A stretch of DNA of 64,000 bases from Bauldia sp. (lineage in GTDB: Bacteria; Pseudomonadota; Alphaproteobacteria; Rhizobiales; Kaistiaceae): NCBI GenBank assembly GCA_026126065.1, contig JAHCJY010000005.1:1-64000 (forward strand), given 5' to 3'. Each line of letters begins with the position of its first letter. The stretch's first letter is position 1. The position numbers and the translations under genes are program-made. The notes below the pieces were generated by a model that did no database searches, was not told the origin of the DNA, and saw nothing but the letters and a program-made list of their open reading frames with translations. Below, in pieces: positions 35,363-45,079 of the stretch.

Positions 35363-37228
35363 TTACGGTATGGATGGAGAACTCGCCGCCGGCGAGGATT
35401 CCGGCGGGACCGGTGACGGGTCGTCGGCCAGCACCGGCATGACCCAGGTACCGTCGAGGGTAAAGGGGAGGACGGCGGTTTCGCCGCTCCGGGCGAACGA
35501 GATCACGCCGCGTCCTTCGATTCCGGGTCGCATCAGGGACGCATGTCCGCTGAAGGCAAGGACATAGCCCGGTCCCTCCGCGACGAACCGGTCGGCCTCG
35601 AGGAAGCCGCCGGCGAAATGGAAGTCGCCCTCGAAGCGCGAAAAGCCGGTACCGCCCGTGCCCAGCGCGAGGTTCGCCACGGTTGGGCTTTCCACCCCCG
35701 CTGCGCCCGCGAGATCGATGCCGCGAAGCGCGCCGTTGACGATCGTGGCGGTGACGGTGCCGGACAGTGCGGCTGCGAGTTCGCTCCAGGTCGCGCCGCT
35801 CCCGCCGGCGTCGATCGTGCCGGTCAGGGTGCCGGCGAGGCCCGATACGCCCGCAACGGCCTGCAGCGCGGGCAGGGTCGCCATGCCGGAGACCGAAGCC
35901 GCTGCATGGAGCGTGAGCGAGTCGGGGCCGACGAACCCGCTCACGGTGGCGCGGACGCTGCCGCCGTAGAAGGTCGCCTCTTCCAGGCTGAGGAGAAGGC
36001 CGCCGCCGGATACCGTGGCGGAGGCGGCCACCTGCGTCACGCGTGCCGCGCCAAGGCGGACCTCGTCGGCCGAAAGGCGAAGGTCGGTGTCGATCACCGC
36101 GAGCGCGGGCAGGTCGATCGGCGCGCCGACCCACGTCCCGTCGGCCTCGACGTCCGTCCGGAGCGAAATCGCGTATGGCGACAGGTCCACCACGCTGGCC
36201 GCGATCGTGCCGCGGATGGAGGGCCGGGCATTCGAGAAATCCACCGAGAACGAGCCGACAGCCTCGGTGCCGTCCAGCGAGATTGTCCCGTTGGAGAACA
36301 TGAGGAGCGGCCAGCCCCAGCTGGCGTCGCCTTCCATCGTCGCGGGACCGGGCGTGGCGCCTTCCTCGGGGATCTGCGCGCCGGCCCAGGTCAGCAGCCG
36401 GCGCAGCGAGGGCGTGGTGAGTGAGGTCATGCCCCCGAGGACGAAATCCAGTTCGCTCCGGCTCACGGTTCCGTCGAAGCTCAGGGACGCGGGGGTCGCA
36501 TCGACCGTGAAGCGAGCCGACGACGAACGCCCTGCGATGAGGTCGAGCGGTCGGCCGAGATATCCCGTGATTGCCACCGGCTCGTCGCGCCAGGTGAGGC
36601 GTCCGCTGGCCGTCATCCCGCCCGCCGTCGAAGGCCACGAAATGTCGAGCGAGACACCGGTGATCTCCGACAGCGGGCCGTCGGCGCGCCGGTAGGTGAT
36701 GGTGCCGTCCTCGATCAGGAACCGCCCGAGCGTGACGTCCGGCGCCCCGCCGCCGGTCTCGTCGGTGTCCTCCGCCTCGGCCAGGCGCGCACCGATCGTT
36801 CCTTCCCGGACCGTCCAGTTGGACTGGCCGTCGGTACCGACCCGGAGGTTGATTTCCGGCCGCAGCAGCGAGAACGCGCTGATCTCGACGCGGCCGAAGA
36901 TAAGGGGAAGGAGCGCGACCGTCCCCACCACCCGTTCGACTGCAATGAGCGGTACGCCGTCGCCGAGGGCGTCGCTGATCACGACGTGCTCGATGGTCAC
37001 GGTCGGGCGCGGGTAGAGCGATATGACCGGGTCGCCGACGAAGGTCACCGGCCGCCCGAGCCATTGCTCGATCTGCTCCGTGATTCTCGCGCGCACGGTT
37101 TCGGTGGGAACGAACGCCGGGGCGATCGCCAGCCCGCCCGCCGCCAGGAGCACGATCCCGAGCAGCACGAGGACGACGCGCCGGAGGACCGGCCGGCGGA
37201 CGGGAGCGGTCGCGCTGGCGGACGTCAT
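35363..37228 (-). CDS. AsmA-family envelope protein
   Basis: This 621-residue protein has an N-terminal membrane helix (VVLVLLGIVLLAAGGLAIAP) and a large periplasmic beta-rich domain with the AsmA opening (VEQWLGRPVTF-like EQWLGRPVTFVGDPVISLYP) and the conserved C-terminal part (LSGTVTATIVNGALRGIDLA). AsmA proteins are thought to bridge inner and outer membranes and affect lipid transport. The length is average for the family, and it precedes glk by 8 bases. Confidence 0.85.
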   Translation of the reverse strand: MTSASATAPVRRPVLRRVVLVLLGIVLLAAGGLAIAPAFVPTETVRARITEQIEQWLGRPVTFVGDPVISLYPRPTVTIEHVVISDALGDGVPLIAVERVVGTVALLPLIFGRVEISAFSLLRPEINLRVGTDGQSNWTVREGTIGARLAEAEDTDETGGGAPDVTLGRFLIEDGTITYRRADGPLSEITGVSLDISWPSTAGGMTASGRLTWRDEPVAITGYLGRPLDLIAGRSSSARFTVDATPASLSFDGTVSRSELDFVLGGMTSLTTPSLRRLLTWAGAQIPEEGATPGPATMEGDASWGWPLLMFSNGTISLDGTEAVGSFSVDFSNARPSIRGTIAASVVDLSPYAISLRTDVEADGTWVGAPIDLPALAVIDTDLRLSADEVRLGAARVTQVAASATVSGGGLLLSLEEATFYGGSVRATVSGFVGPDSLTLHAAASVSGMATLPALQAVAGVSGLAGTLTGTIDAGGSGATWSELAAALSGTVTATIVNGALRGIDLAGAAGVESPTVANLALGTGGTGFSRFEGDFHFAGGFLEADRFVAEGPGYVLAFSGHASLMRPGIEGRGVISFARSGETAVLPFTLDGTWVMPVLADDPSPVPPESSPAASSPSIP

Positions 37229-37275
37229 CGCTTCCGCTTAGGTGCGAATCTCGCGAAGGGCAAGCCGACGAGGCG

Positions 37276-38961
37276 TCAGCGCCGCCGTTCGAGCGTCCGG
37301 GCAAGCAGGATCACGGGGACAAGGCCCACAAGGACGATCGCCAGCGCCGACACCGCCGCGACCTCGTAGGTGCCGCGGACCGCCTCGCCATAGAGCTGTG
37401 TCGAGAGCGTCTCGAAGTTGAACGGCCGGAGCAGGAGCGTCGCCGGCAACTCCTTCATGCAGTCCACGAAGACGATGAGGGCTCCGGCGGCGAGAGCCGG
37501 CCGCAGGAGCGGCAGGTGGATGCGCCACGCCGCCTCGGCCGGGCCGGCGCCGAGGCTTCGGGCGGCCATGTCGAGGGAAGGGCTGACCTTGGCGAGACCG
37601 GCCTCGGCATTGCCCGCGGCGATCGGCAGGAAGCGAAGGACATAGGCGAAGACCAGCGCAGCGCCCGAGCCGAGTAGGAGAAGGCCGATCGACGCCCCGA
37701 ACAGCGAACGGACAATGTCCGCGATCCAGTTGTCGAGCGAGGCAATCGGCACCAGGAGCCCGACGGCAAGGACCGTTCCCGGAAGGGCGTAGCCGATCGT
37801 CGCAAGCCGAAGCGTGATGGTGCCCGAGCGACGCCGCAGCACGCGCGCCGCGTAGCCGAGGAAGAGCCCCAGCGCGGTCACGATGACCGTGGCGACCGCA
37901 GCGAGTTTCACCGTGTTGCCGACCCAGAAGAGGAGATCCGGCGGCCAGCCGAACTCCGCAAGGCGGGTCCAGGCTGCATGAACCAGATACGAAGCCGGCA
38001 CGACGAACCCGAAGAACACCGGGGCGCCGCACGCTGCCGCGGCCAGGCCGCCACGCCAGCCGCGCAGGCGAATGGGCCCGGCGGGCGTTGTCTTCTGGCC
38101 GCCGCCGACATAGCGCTGCTTCCGCCGCGCCCAGCGCTCGACGAGGAGGAGGGCAAAGATGAGCGCCAGCATCATGAGAGCGATCTGCGCGGCGCCCGAA
38201 ATGCTGCCGAGCGTCGTCCAGGTCGTGTAGATCGACACCGTCATCGTCCGGATGCCGAGGAATTCCGAGGCGCCGACATCGTTGAGCGTCTCGAGGAGCG
38301 CGAACGTGACGCCTATGGCGATCGCCGGCCGCGCGAGCGGGATCGCGATCCTGAAGAACACCGCCCGCGGCCCGTGGCCGAGCGTCCGGGCAGCTTCGAG
38401 GTAGGACGCGGACTGCATCGCGAAGAGCGCCCGCACCGGGAGGTAGACATAGGGGTAGAGCACGAGGCCGAGCAGGAAGATGCATCCGCCCATAGACCGC
38501 ACCTCGGGGAACCAGAGGTCGCGGATGCTGGTGATGCCGAGGAGGTTGCGGAGGAAGGTCTGCACCGGGCCGACCGGATGCATTACGTCGAGATAGGCGT
38601 AGGCGACGATGTAGGTCGGTACCGCGAGCGGCAGCAGCAGGGCCCATTCGAGGATGCGCCGGCCGGGGAAGCGGTACATCGCCACCAGCCATGCGGTGCC
38701 GACGCCGATGATCGTGACGACCGCGCCGACACCCAGCAGCAGGATCGCGGTCGTCCGGACCGAACGGGGCAGGACGTTCTGGACAAGGTGCGGCCACAGA
38801 TCGCCCGACCCCCTCGCCGCAAAGAAGACGAGGCCCGCCAGGGGCGACAGCACCAGGACGGCGATGACGAGGACGGGCACGAGCCAGCGCCGCGGCACGC
38901 GCTGGCCGAGTGGCGCCGTGGGGATCCTGCCGGTGGCGGGCGGTGCGTCGGTGAGCGCCAT
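37276..38961 (-). CDS. ferric-iron-type ABC transporter permease (fused dimer)
   Basis: The 561-residue protein has about twelve membrane spans, being two permease halves fused as in FbpB/SfuB. Each half has an EAA-type ATPase contact loop: EAARTLGHGPRAVFFRIAIP in the first and MAARSLGAGPAEAAWRIHLP in the second. It should import Fe(III) with the binding protein encoded just upstream on the same strand. No ATPase gene adjoins, so the motor must be encoded elsewhere. Confidence 0.9.
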   Translation of the reverse strand: MALTDAPPATGRIPTAPLGQRVPRRWLVPVLVIAVLVLSPLAGLVFFAARGSGDLWPHLVQNVLPRSVRTTAILLLGVGAVVTIIGVGTAWLVAMYRFPGRRILEWALLLPLAVPTYIVAYAYLDVMHPVGPVQTFLRNLLGITSIRDLWFPEVRSMGGCIFLLGLVLYPYVYLPVRALFAMQSASYLEAARTLGHGPRAVFFRIAIPLARPAIAIGVTFALLETLNDVGASEFLGIRTMTVSIYTTWTTLGSISGAAQIALMMLALIFALLLVERWARRKQRYVGGGQKTTPAGPIRLRGWRGGLAAAACGAPVFFGFVVPASYLVHAAWTRLAEFGWPPDLLFWVGNTVKLAAVATVIVTALGLFLGYAARVLRRRSGTITLRLATIGYALPGTVLAVGLLVPIASLDNWIADIVRSLFGASIGLLLLGSGAALVFAYVLRFLPIAAGNAEAGLAKVSPSLDMAARSLGAGPAEAAWRIHLPLLRPALAAGALIVFVDCMKELPATLLLRPFNFETLSTQLYGEAVRGTYEVAAVSALAIVLVGLVPVILLARTLERRR

Positions 38962-38970
38962 CAGATGTGC

Positions 38971-39006
38971 GAAGGCCGCGCGGGCTGGTTCGCCCGCGCG
39001 GCCTTC
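38971..39006 (-). terminator. strong hairpin between binding-protein and permease genes
   Basis: A perfect 15-bp stem (GAAGGCCGCGCGGGC / GCCCGCGCGGCCTTC) with a 6-base loop lies 15 bases after the binding-protein stop. No T-run follows on the minus strand, so it more likely protects the upstream mRNA and lowers permease expression than ends transcription fully. Confidence 0.5.
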
Positions 39007-39021
39007 CTCACCGGTTCGGCG

Positions 39022-40065
39022 TTAATTGTCGAATCCGACTGCATCGACGAGCCGGCTCGCGGCCTGCCGGAACTCGGAGAGTTCGACGAGCGGCGTCGGA
39101 TCGACGACGAGCGTCCCGAGGGCAGCGATGATCGGATCAGGCGCAACGCCGGGGCGGATCGGATACTCGTAATTGGCCCGCGCGTAGATCTCCTGTGCTT
39201 CCTCGGAAACGAGGAACTCGAGGAGAAGGACGGCATTGTCGCGGTTCGGCGCGTTGGCCGCGACGGCGGCACCGGAAATGTTCACATGCGTTCCGAGGCC
39301 GTCCGAGAAGGTGGGGAAGATGACGCGGATGGCATCGCCCCAGAGCTGCTGCTCTGCGCCGCCGGTGCCGGAACGCATCAGGCCGACATAGTACGAATTG
39401 GCGATCGCGACGTCGCAGATGCCCGCGAGGATGTCGCGCGCGCCGTCGCGGTCACCGCCGGCCGCCGGGCGGGCGAGGTTGGCGCGAAGACCCGTGAGAT
39501 ATGCCCGCGTCGCGTCCTCGCCGTGCTTGGCCATGAAGGCCGCGAAGAGCGACGTGTTGTACGGGTGCTGGCCCGAGCGGATGCACACGCGGCCCTGCCA
39601 CTCCGGATTGGCGAGTTCCTCGTAGGTGAGGGCTTCGATGTCCACGCGCTCGGCCGACACGTAGACCACGCGGGCGCGCATCGAGAGACCGAACCAGTAC
39701 CCGTCGGGGTCGCGGACATTCGCCGGGATCGCTTCCTCGAGGACGGGTGAGGCGATCGCCTGGGTGAGGCCGCGGTCGACGAGGTCGATCAGGCCGCCAT
39801 AGTCGACCACCATCATGACGTCGGCCGGCGAGGCCGCGCCTTCGGCTTCGACCCGTTCGGCGAGGCCCTGCTGGATGAAGACGGTGTTGACGCGGATGCC
39901 GGTCTCGGCGGTGAAGGCGTCGAAGAGCGGCTGGGCGAGGCCCGGCTCGCGGCTGGTGTAGACGTTCACTTCCTGCGCAGTTGCGATCGAAGCGCCGCCG
40001 AACAGCGTGGCGGTGGCGAGGGCGAGCGCGGCTACGGCGCTGCGCCCGGTATGGGTCTTGGTCAT
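39022..40065 (-). CDS. Fe(III)-type periplasmic binding protein
   Basis: This 347-residue FbpA/FutA-like protein has a signal peptide ending SIATAQ, then EVNVYTSREPGLAQPLFDAF. The iron-site tyrosines near the end are visible in AICDVAIANSYYVGLM (consecutive YY). The second ATG (40065) fits the GGAGG better than ATG 40068. It is followed by the permease gene beyond a strong hairpin. An AT-rich control region lies upstream at 40141-40200. Confidence 0.9.
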   Translation of the reverse strand: MTKTHTGRSAVAALALATATLFGGASIATAQEVNVYTSREPGLAQPLFDAFTAETGIRVNTVFIQQGLAERVEAEGAASPADVMMVVDYGGLIDLVDRGLTQAIASPVLEEAIPANVRDPDGYWFGLSMRARVVYVSAERVDIEALTYEELANPEWQGRVCIRSGQHPYNTSLFAAFMAKHGEDATRAYLTGLRANLARPAAGGDRDGARDILAGICDVAIANSYYVGLMRSGTGGAEQQLWGDAIRVIFPTFSDGLGTHVNISGAAVAANAPNRDNAVLLLEFLVSEEAQEIYARANYEYPIRPGVAPDPIIAALGTLVVDPTPLVELSEFRQAASRLVDAVGFDN

Positions 40066-40140
40066 CATTCCTCCGGTGCGGGGTCAAGGTCCGCTGGTTG
40101 GACAGGCCTTTCGGCTGCGCACAGATGCCCCGGAGGATGA

Positions 40141-40200
40141 CCAAAAGTCAATAATTTGCGTGTTATTTCAATAGCTTAGAAGAACTACAATCTGGAGTCG
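40141..40200. promoter_or_regulatory. AT-rich upstream region of the iron-binding-protein gene
   Basis: About 60 bases are markedly richer in A/T than the flanks. They contain the imperfect inverted pair TCAATAA / TTATTTCA (40148-40170) and CTTAGAA-GAA-CTACAAT (40175-40191), whose left half fits the Irr ICE half-site TTTAGAA. It is a likely promoter/operator for the minus-strand gene. Confidence 0.4.
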
Positions 40201-40276
40201 CTCCAAACTTGAGTTCGATTTCGCTGTAGCTGCCGCATGCTAGCCGTTCGGTGCGACAGGATGGCTCTCGGCCGGA

Positions 40277-43200
40277 TCAGGCCGACAGGACCCGCGACGT
40301 CGGGAACGTGATGCGCGCCATCGTGCCCTGGTTCGGCTTGCTGTCGATTGCGAAGACCGCGCGGTTGGCTTCGACGAGGGCCTTGGTGAGGGGAAGGCCG
40401 AGCCCGGTCCCCTCGACGCGGTTGGGGTTGGACGTATTGAGCTGCCGGAAGGGCTTCAGCGCCGTCTCGAGATCCTTGTCCGACATGCCGATGCCGGTGT
40501 CGCGAATGCGGACGACGACCTCGCCATTGTCCTCGAGGGCCGTCGACACGATCACCTGGCCGCCCGCCGGGGTGAACTTCACCGCGTTCGACAGGAGGTT
40601 CAGCACGATCTGCCGCAGCGAACGCGCATCCGCGACCACCTTCGGCACCGCTGCCGCAAGGCTGGTGCGGATGATGATCCGGCGCCGGTTCGCCTCCGGC
40701 TGCATCAGCGCCACGCACTCCTGCATGATTTCGTTGACCGACACCGCGGCAAAGGCGAGGTCCGCCTTGCCCGCCTCGATCTTCGAGAGGTCGAGGAGGT
40801 CGTTGATGAGGCTCATCAGGTGCGAGCCCGACAGGCGGATGTCCTTGAGATACTCGCGGTAGCGCTCATTGCCGATCGGCCCGAAGCGCTCCTCCAGCAT
40901 CACTTCCGAGAAGCCGATCACCGCATTGAGCGGCGTCCGGATTTCGTGGCTGATCTTGGCGAGGAACTCCGACTTCTGCTGGCTCGCCACCTCCGCCGCG
41001 CGGCGGGCGGTGATGAGTTCGTCCTCGGCGTTCTTCCACTGCGTGATGTCGCGCAGTACTGCGCAGAATTTCCCGCTGTCCCCCAGCCGGCCCATCGTCA
41101 CGAACAGCGGGATCAGCCCGCCGCCGGGCGTCCGCCCGATCATCTCGCGGCCGTCATTGAGCACGCTCGCCACGCCGTTCTTCGTCAGCCCCTCGACATA
41201 GTCGAGCGCCGCCTTCCTGCTCTCGGGCGCGAGGAGTTCCGTGAACGAGCGGCCCAGTATGTCCGTCGCCTCCACGCCGAACAGCGCCTCCGCGCTCCGG
41301 TTGAGGCTCATCACCCGCGCTTCGGCGTCGATGACGACGACGCCGTCCGTGGCGGTGTCGAGGACGGCCTCGAGCTCGTCGATCCGGATCAGCGCCGCCT
41401 GCTGGTCGTCCGCGAACTTCCGGTCGACGACGGGCTCGGGATCGGTGCGGACCGACAGCATCGTGGCCGGACCGTCGGTCCAGGGCACGACGTGAAGCCG
41501 CACCTCGGCCACGACGTCGCTGCCGTCACCGGCGCGAAGGAGGATGCGGCGCCGCTCCTCGCCGCCGGTGTTGGTCGCGAACAGGCCGTCGATCCCGCCC
41601 GCGTCCGCAAGCGCAAGCGTGTCGGCAAAGCCGAGGCGGTCGAGGAGCGCGCGGTTGGCAAACAGGATCGCTCGGTCGCGGAAGACGGCAAAGCCGACCG
41701 GCAGCCGGTCGAGGAAACGCAGCGGGACGGCCTCGGGCGCGGGCGCCGTTGTCGCTGCCGGGAGCGGCACGGTTGCCGGGACGGGAGAAGTCGCAACGGG
41801 GCCGGCCGGATCGGCGGCCGTAGCGGGCGGCTGGGGTCCGGTGGCGGGCGAATCCGCGGGACGCCGCGGGGCGATCGAGCGCAGGGCGTCGGCGATGCGG
41901 CGGAAGGCATCCTGCTCGTTGCCGTTGAGCGCGCGGCTCTTTCCGGCCGATGGAAGGTGAACGATGTTCGAACCGTCGTTCTCCGGCGTCGCTGCCTCGG
42001 CCGCCGGTTCGGCGCGGATGGCGGGCGGCTCGGCCACGGGAGGCGCGGCGGGCGCGGCGCTCTCCAAGGCCGGAGCGGGCGCATCCGGCGCGGTCTCCTC
42101 GGGAAGGTCGCGCCTGATGTCGGAGGTGCGGCAGACGCCGAATCCCCGGAACCCCTCGAAAGTCCCGCTGCGGCTGAACGCGGGCAGGGCGGCGAGGTCG
42201 ACGGCTACGGCTTCCGAGGAGTCCTGGATCGGCCAGTAGACGGTTATCCCGCTCCAGGTGTCGCGGCGCGACAGTGCGCGCTCCACGAGGTCGGCCGCGC
42301 CAAGCCCGAGTTCCTGCGCCACCTCCAGCCAGCTGCGGCCGACGATGGCGGCTCGTCGCGGGCCGACAACGGTCGCCAGTTCGGGCGACACCTGGGTGAA
42401 CCGGCGGTCCGGGTCGATCTGGAACACGAAGCGCACCGGGGCGGGCCGGGGGAAGAAGGCGAACGCCGCATTCGCAGGCGTCGGAAAGGGCTGGCGTGCC
42501 GCGACGGCGGGCGATGCGGCGGCGCCGGCTGCCGCGCCTCCGCTTCGCGCCGTGGCCTCGATCACGGCGTCGGGCGCGGCATCGGCAGCCTCGGCCGCAT
42601 CCGGCGTCGGCTCCTCCACGGAAACGGCATCCGCGGCAACCTCGGGCGCCTTCGTCTCGCCGGCCGCGGCCGGGACTGGCTCAGCCTGGGCTTGGCCGAC
42701 AACCGGCGGGGCAGCGAGGTCGTCGATGACGGGCGGCGGCGGTGCCTCGGGATCATCGGCCCGCAGCGGTTCGACCGTTGCCGGCCGTGGGTTCCTGTCC
42801 TCATTCGCCGGCGCCGTCGGGGCGATGGGCGCTACGGTCGCGTCGCCGGCTTCGGCCGGGCCCACCAGCGCAAGGACAAAGGGGCCTTCCGGGGTGGCTA
42901 CGGCCGCCAGCCCGACGAGCCGCTTCTCCCCGCCGAAGACGATCCGGCGCTTGAGCATCCGACGGCCGCTCGCCGCCGTGCTCGCGGCAAGCGCACCGAG
43001 GGCGGCAGGGCCGTCGGAAACCTCGCGAAAGCCCTCCGACGCGCCGACGATCCGTCCGTCAGGGCGGAGCACGACCGCAGCGATATCGTCTTCCGCGATC
43101 GCCGCGGCGAGGCCGAAGGCGCGCCCAAGCAGTGGCTCCACCCGGGCGGGCGGCTGCAGCGACGAAAGGAGGAGCGCGTCGCCGTCCTCGTCGAGCGGCA

Positions 43201-43516
43201 CGCGCGTCCCGAGGCAGAGCACCGGCTCTGTTGCGCCCTGGACCGGGAAGCGGATGACCGTCATCTGCGGCTCGCCCGCCGGTGTCGCAGCCATCGCCGC
43301 GGCGACCTGGAGACCCACGGGGTTGCCATCGCCGAAGCGACGCTGCAGAAGGGCATGGACGTTCGGCGCGCCGAGGAAGTGCACGCCCGCCGCATTCGCC
43401 CACAGGATGCGGCTGCCATCCTCGGCCCACAGGAACGCCGGACGCGGATCGAGGAGCACCGCCCCCGTTTCGGGAAGCGCCGTCAGGTCCAGATACGCGT
43501 GACCCTGTCGAATCAT
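40277..43516 (-). CDS. large PAS-domain histidine kinase, PdhS/PleC-like
   Basis: This 1,079-residue, apparently cytosolic sensor kinase has a degenerate N-terminal PAS-like half. A Pro/Ala-rich linker follows, then PAS domains (about 370-480, 610-720 and 730-840), and a kinase core with H857 in FLAKISHEIRTPLNAVIGFS, N box VLNLLSNAVKFTPAGG, G1 RDTGIGMS and G2 GTGLGLPLTKAL. The helix after the His box (EERFGPIGNERYREYLKDI) is typical of the PleC/DivJ/PdhS group that controls DivK and the cell cycle. No receiver domain is attached. The ATG at 43516 is preferred; 43564 is also possible. Confidence 0.8.
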   Translation of the reverse strand: MIRQGHAYLDLTALPETGAVLLDPRPAFLWAEDGSRILWANAAGVHFLGAPNVHALLQRRFGDGNPVGLQVAAAMAATPAGEPQMTVIRFPVQGATEPVLCLGTRVPLDEDGDALLLSSLQPPARVEPLLGRAFGLAAAIAEDDIAAVVLRPDGRIVGASEGFREVSDGPAALGALAASTAASGRRMLKRRIVFGGEKRLVGLAAVATPEGPFVLALVGPAEAGDATVAPIAPTAPANEDRNPRPATVEPLRADDPEAPPPPVIDDLAAPPVVGQAQAEPVPAAAGETKAPEVAADAVSVEEPTPDAAEAADAAPDAVIEATARSGGAAAGAAASPAVAARQPFPTPANAAFAFFPRPAPVRFVFQIDPDRRFTQVSPELATVVGPRRAAIVGRSWLEVAQELGLGAADLVERALSRRDTWSGITVYWPIQDSSEAVAVDLAALPAFSRSGTFEGFRGFGVCRTSDIRRDLPEETAPDAPAPALESAAPAAPPVAEPPAIRAEPAAEAATPENDGSNIVHLPSAGKSRALNGNEQDAFRRIADALRSIAPRRPADSPATGPQPPATAADPAGPVATSPVPATVPLPAATTAPAPEAVPLRFLDRLPVGFAVFRDRAILFANRALLDRLGFADTLALADAGGIDGLFATNTGGEERRRILLRAGDGSDVVAEVRLHVVPWTDGPATMLSVRTDPEPVVDRKFADDQQAALIRIDELEAVLDTATDGVVVIDAEARVMSLNRSAEALFGVEATDILGRSFTELLAPESRKAALDYVEGLTKNGVASVLNDGREMIGRTPGGGLIPLFVTMGRLGDSGKFCAVLRDITQWKNAEDELITARRAAEVASQQKSEFLAKISHEIRTPLNAVIGFSEVMLEERFGPIGNERYREYLKDIRLSGSHLMSLINDLLDLSKIEAGKADLAFAAVSVNEIMQECVALMQPEANRRRIIIRTSLAAAVPKVVADARSLRQIVLNLLSNAVKFTPAGGQVIVSTALEDNGEVVVRIRDTGIGMSDKDLETALKPFRQLNTSNPNRVEGTGLGLPLTKALVEANRAVFAIDSKPNQGTMARITFPTSRVLSA

Positions 43517-43718
43517 CCGGCGACCACCCACGGACGGGACATCGGGTCCGTCCTCGCCCCTCATGGCTAACGAATTGTGAATAGGCACACAAACCCGGCG
43601 CGCGTCCACGCGAACCGGAGTCCTTCTCCACGGCGATTGCCGAACGCGGTTAAGGGCGTCTGCAGGGGGCCTTGGACGCCGGTCGTTCGCTCCGCGACAC
43701 TTCGCGATGCGTGCTTGC

Positions 43719-43747
43719 TTGAAAGGCGGGTGACGACCCTCTAGGTT
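43719..43747 (+). promoter_or_regulatory. sigma-70-type promoter of tRNA-His
   Basis: TTGAAA (43719-43724), a 17-base spacer and TAGGTT (43742-43747) lie 17 bases before the tRNA 5' end. Confidence 0.5.
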
Positions 43748-43764
43748 CCGCGCCGATTGGCCAT

Positions 43765-43840
43765 GCAGCTGTAGCTCAGTTGGTAGAGCACCGGATTGTG
43801 GATCCGGGTGTCGCTGGTTCGAGCCCAGCCAGCTGTACCA
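43765..43840 (+). tRNA. tRNA-His (anticodon GTG) without G-1
   Basis: The 76-base cloverleaf has acceptor GCAGCTG/CAGCTGT, D arm GCTC-AGTTGGTA-GAGC, anticodon arm CCGGA-TTGTGGA-TCCGG (anticodon GTG), T arm GCTGG-TTCGAGC-CCAGC and encoded CCA. The base before the acceptor is T and the discriminator is A, so the G-1:C73 pair that marks nearly all bacterial tRNA-His is absent. That exception is known from a group of alphaproteobacteria with a matching histidyl-tRNA synthetase. Confidence 0.95.
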
Positions 43841-44044
43841 ATCGCCTCCCGAAGACCCGTGTCAGATCCAGGACGCCACCCCGTCGTTCCGGCGCCGCGA
43901 AGCGGAACCCGGAACCTCTTGTGCGGGGTGCATGCCTCAAGGGTGGCCGCTGCCAGGCGGTGCCACGGGACGTTGCGGCTATCCGGCTAGGCGACGACCA
44001 GCCGAACACCATCGACCCGTCAGGCCGCTATCGGCCATGGACGA

Positions 44045-44590
44045 CTAGAAGTCGCCGAAATCGCCGCCGCCGTCGAAATCGCCCGTGCCGGCGTCGAAAT
44101 TGTCACCTGCGTCCGCGGTCCCGTCGGCTGCAGCAGCCTCGCTGCCGCCGTCGAACATGCCGGTGATGGCGTTGGCGATCAGGACGCCGCCGGCAACGCC
44201 GAGGGCGGTCTGCGCGGCGCCGGCGAGGAAGCCGCCGCCCGCCCGGCCGTAGCCTTGCTGCCCATAGCCCTGCTGGCCCTGCCCGTAGCCGCGCTGCGGG
44301 TAGCGCTGCTGCGGAACGGGTGCCCGCTGGCCGCCGCCGCCGAAGAGGCCGCCGAACAGCCCCTGCGGACGGCTCTGCTGCTCGAGCTGCATGATGCGCT
44401 GCTGTGCGGCTTCCAGCGCCTGCTCCTGCACGACGATCGTCTGCGCCATGTAGTAGGGCGCGCCCGGCTGCTGCGCCACGCGCTGGCGAATCAGCGCCTC
44501 GGCTTCCGGATCGCGCGGCGCGGCGGTGCGCTCGACTTCGCCCAGCCGGTGGAAGAGCTGGTCGATCGCCTGGCGGTCATTGTTGTCCAT
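44045..44590 (-). CDS. DUF2076-type protein
   Basis: The 181-residue product opens with the helical DUF2076 pattern: DRQAIDQLFHRLGEVE, then AEALIRQRVAQQPGAPYYMAQTIVVQEQAL with a coiled coil. A Gln/Gly/Tyr-rich middle (YGQGQQGYGQQGYG) leads to a hydrophobic Gly-rich helix (FLAGAAQTALGVAGGVLIAN) and an acidic Asp/Gly tail. It is probably membrane-associated; its function is unknown. The ATG at 44590 has GGAGG 6 bases upstream. Confidence 0.85.
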   Translation of the reverse strand: MDNNDRQAIDQLFHRLGEVERTAAPRDPEAEALIRQRVAQQPGAPYYMAQTIVVQEQALEAAQQRIMQLEQQSRPQGLFGGLFGGGGQRAPVPQQRYPQRGYGQGQQGYGQQGYGRAGGGFLAGAAQTALGVAGGVLIANAITGMFDGGSEAAAADGTADAGDNFDAGTGDFDGGGDFGDF

Positions 44591-44789
44591 CACATCCTCC
44601 GTCGCGCCGGCCTCGCTGCGGGCGCTCCACAACATGTGTGCCGCCCAGGGCGCTTCGGCAAGCCGCGCAAGCGCTGCAATTCGGCAAGGCCGCTGTGTCC
44701 GCCGCCGGTCCGGCCGGGCTGGAGATGGCTGCCCCTCTATTGACTTCCAGGGGGCGGCCGGCCGAGATGGCGGTGTCGTGGTTCTCACC

Positions 44790-44966
44790 GGTGCCGGCTG
44801 TCGGAACGGTGAGCTAAGAGGGAATCCGGTAACTCCCGCAAGGGATTAGGCCGGAGCTGCCCCCGCAACTGTAAGCGGCGAGCCGCCCGACGATCGCGCC
44901 ACTGGCATCGCAGGATGCCGGGAAGGCGGTCGGGATGGTGCTGACCCGCGAGCCAGGAGACCTGCC
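44790..44966 (+). ncRNA. cobalamin riboswitch
   Basis: Conserved blocks appear in the right order: AAGAGGGAA, then GCTGCCCCCGCAACTGTAAG with GCGG, CCACTG, GGGAAGG and the B12 box AGCCAGGAGACCTGCC at the end. It lies 113 bases before the permease gene and should shut down the importer operon when adenosylcobalamin is plentiful. The stretch 44591-44789 before it holds no gene. Confidence 0.93.
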
Positions 44967-45079
44967 TCGACGACGTGCTTTTGCTCGGGGCGGGGTGTCC
45001 CGGTCAGTCGTTGCCCGCACGGCCGTCGGCCGTCCGCCAGCGCCCGATCGGACTTTGGCCCCTCGGCAATGGGGTGCCT

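Noticed and set aside
40820..43570. Open frame of 916 codons on the plus strand
   Set aside because: It is the antisense shadow of the PAS histidine kinase: repetitive Arg/Gly/Ala composition, no motif, and the minus-strand frame has all kinase boxes.
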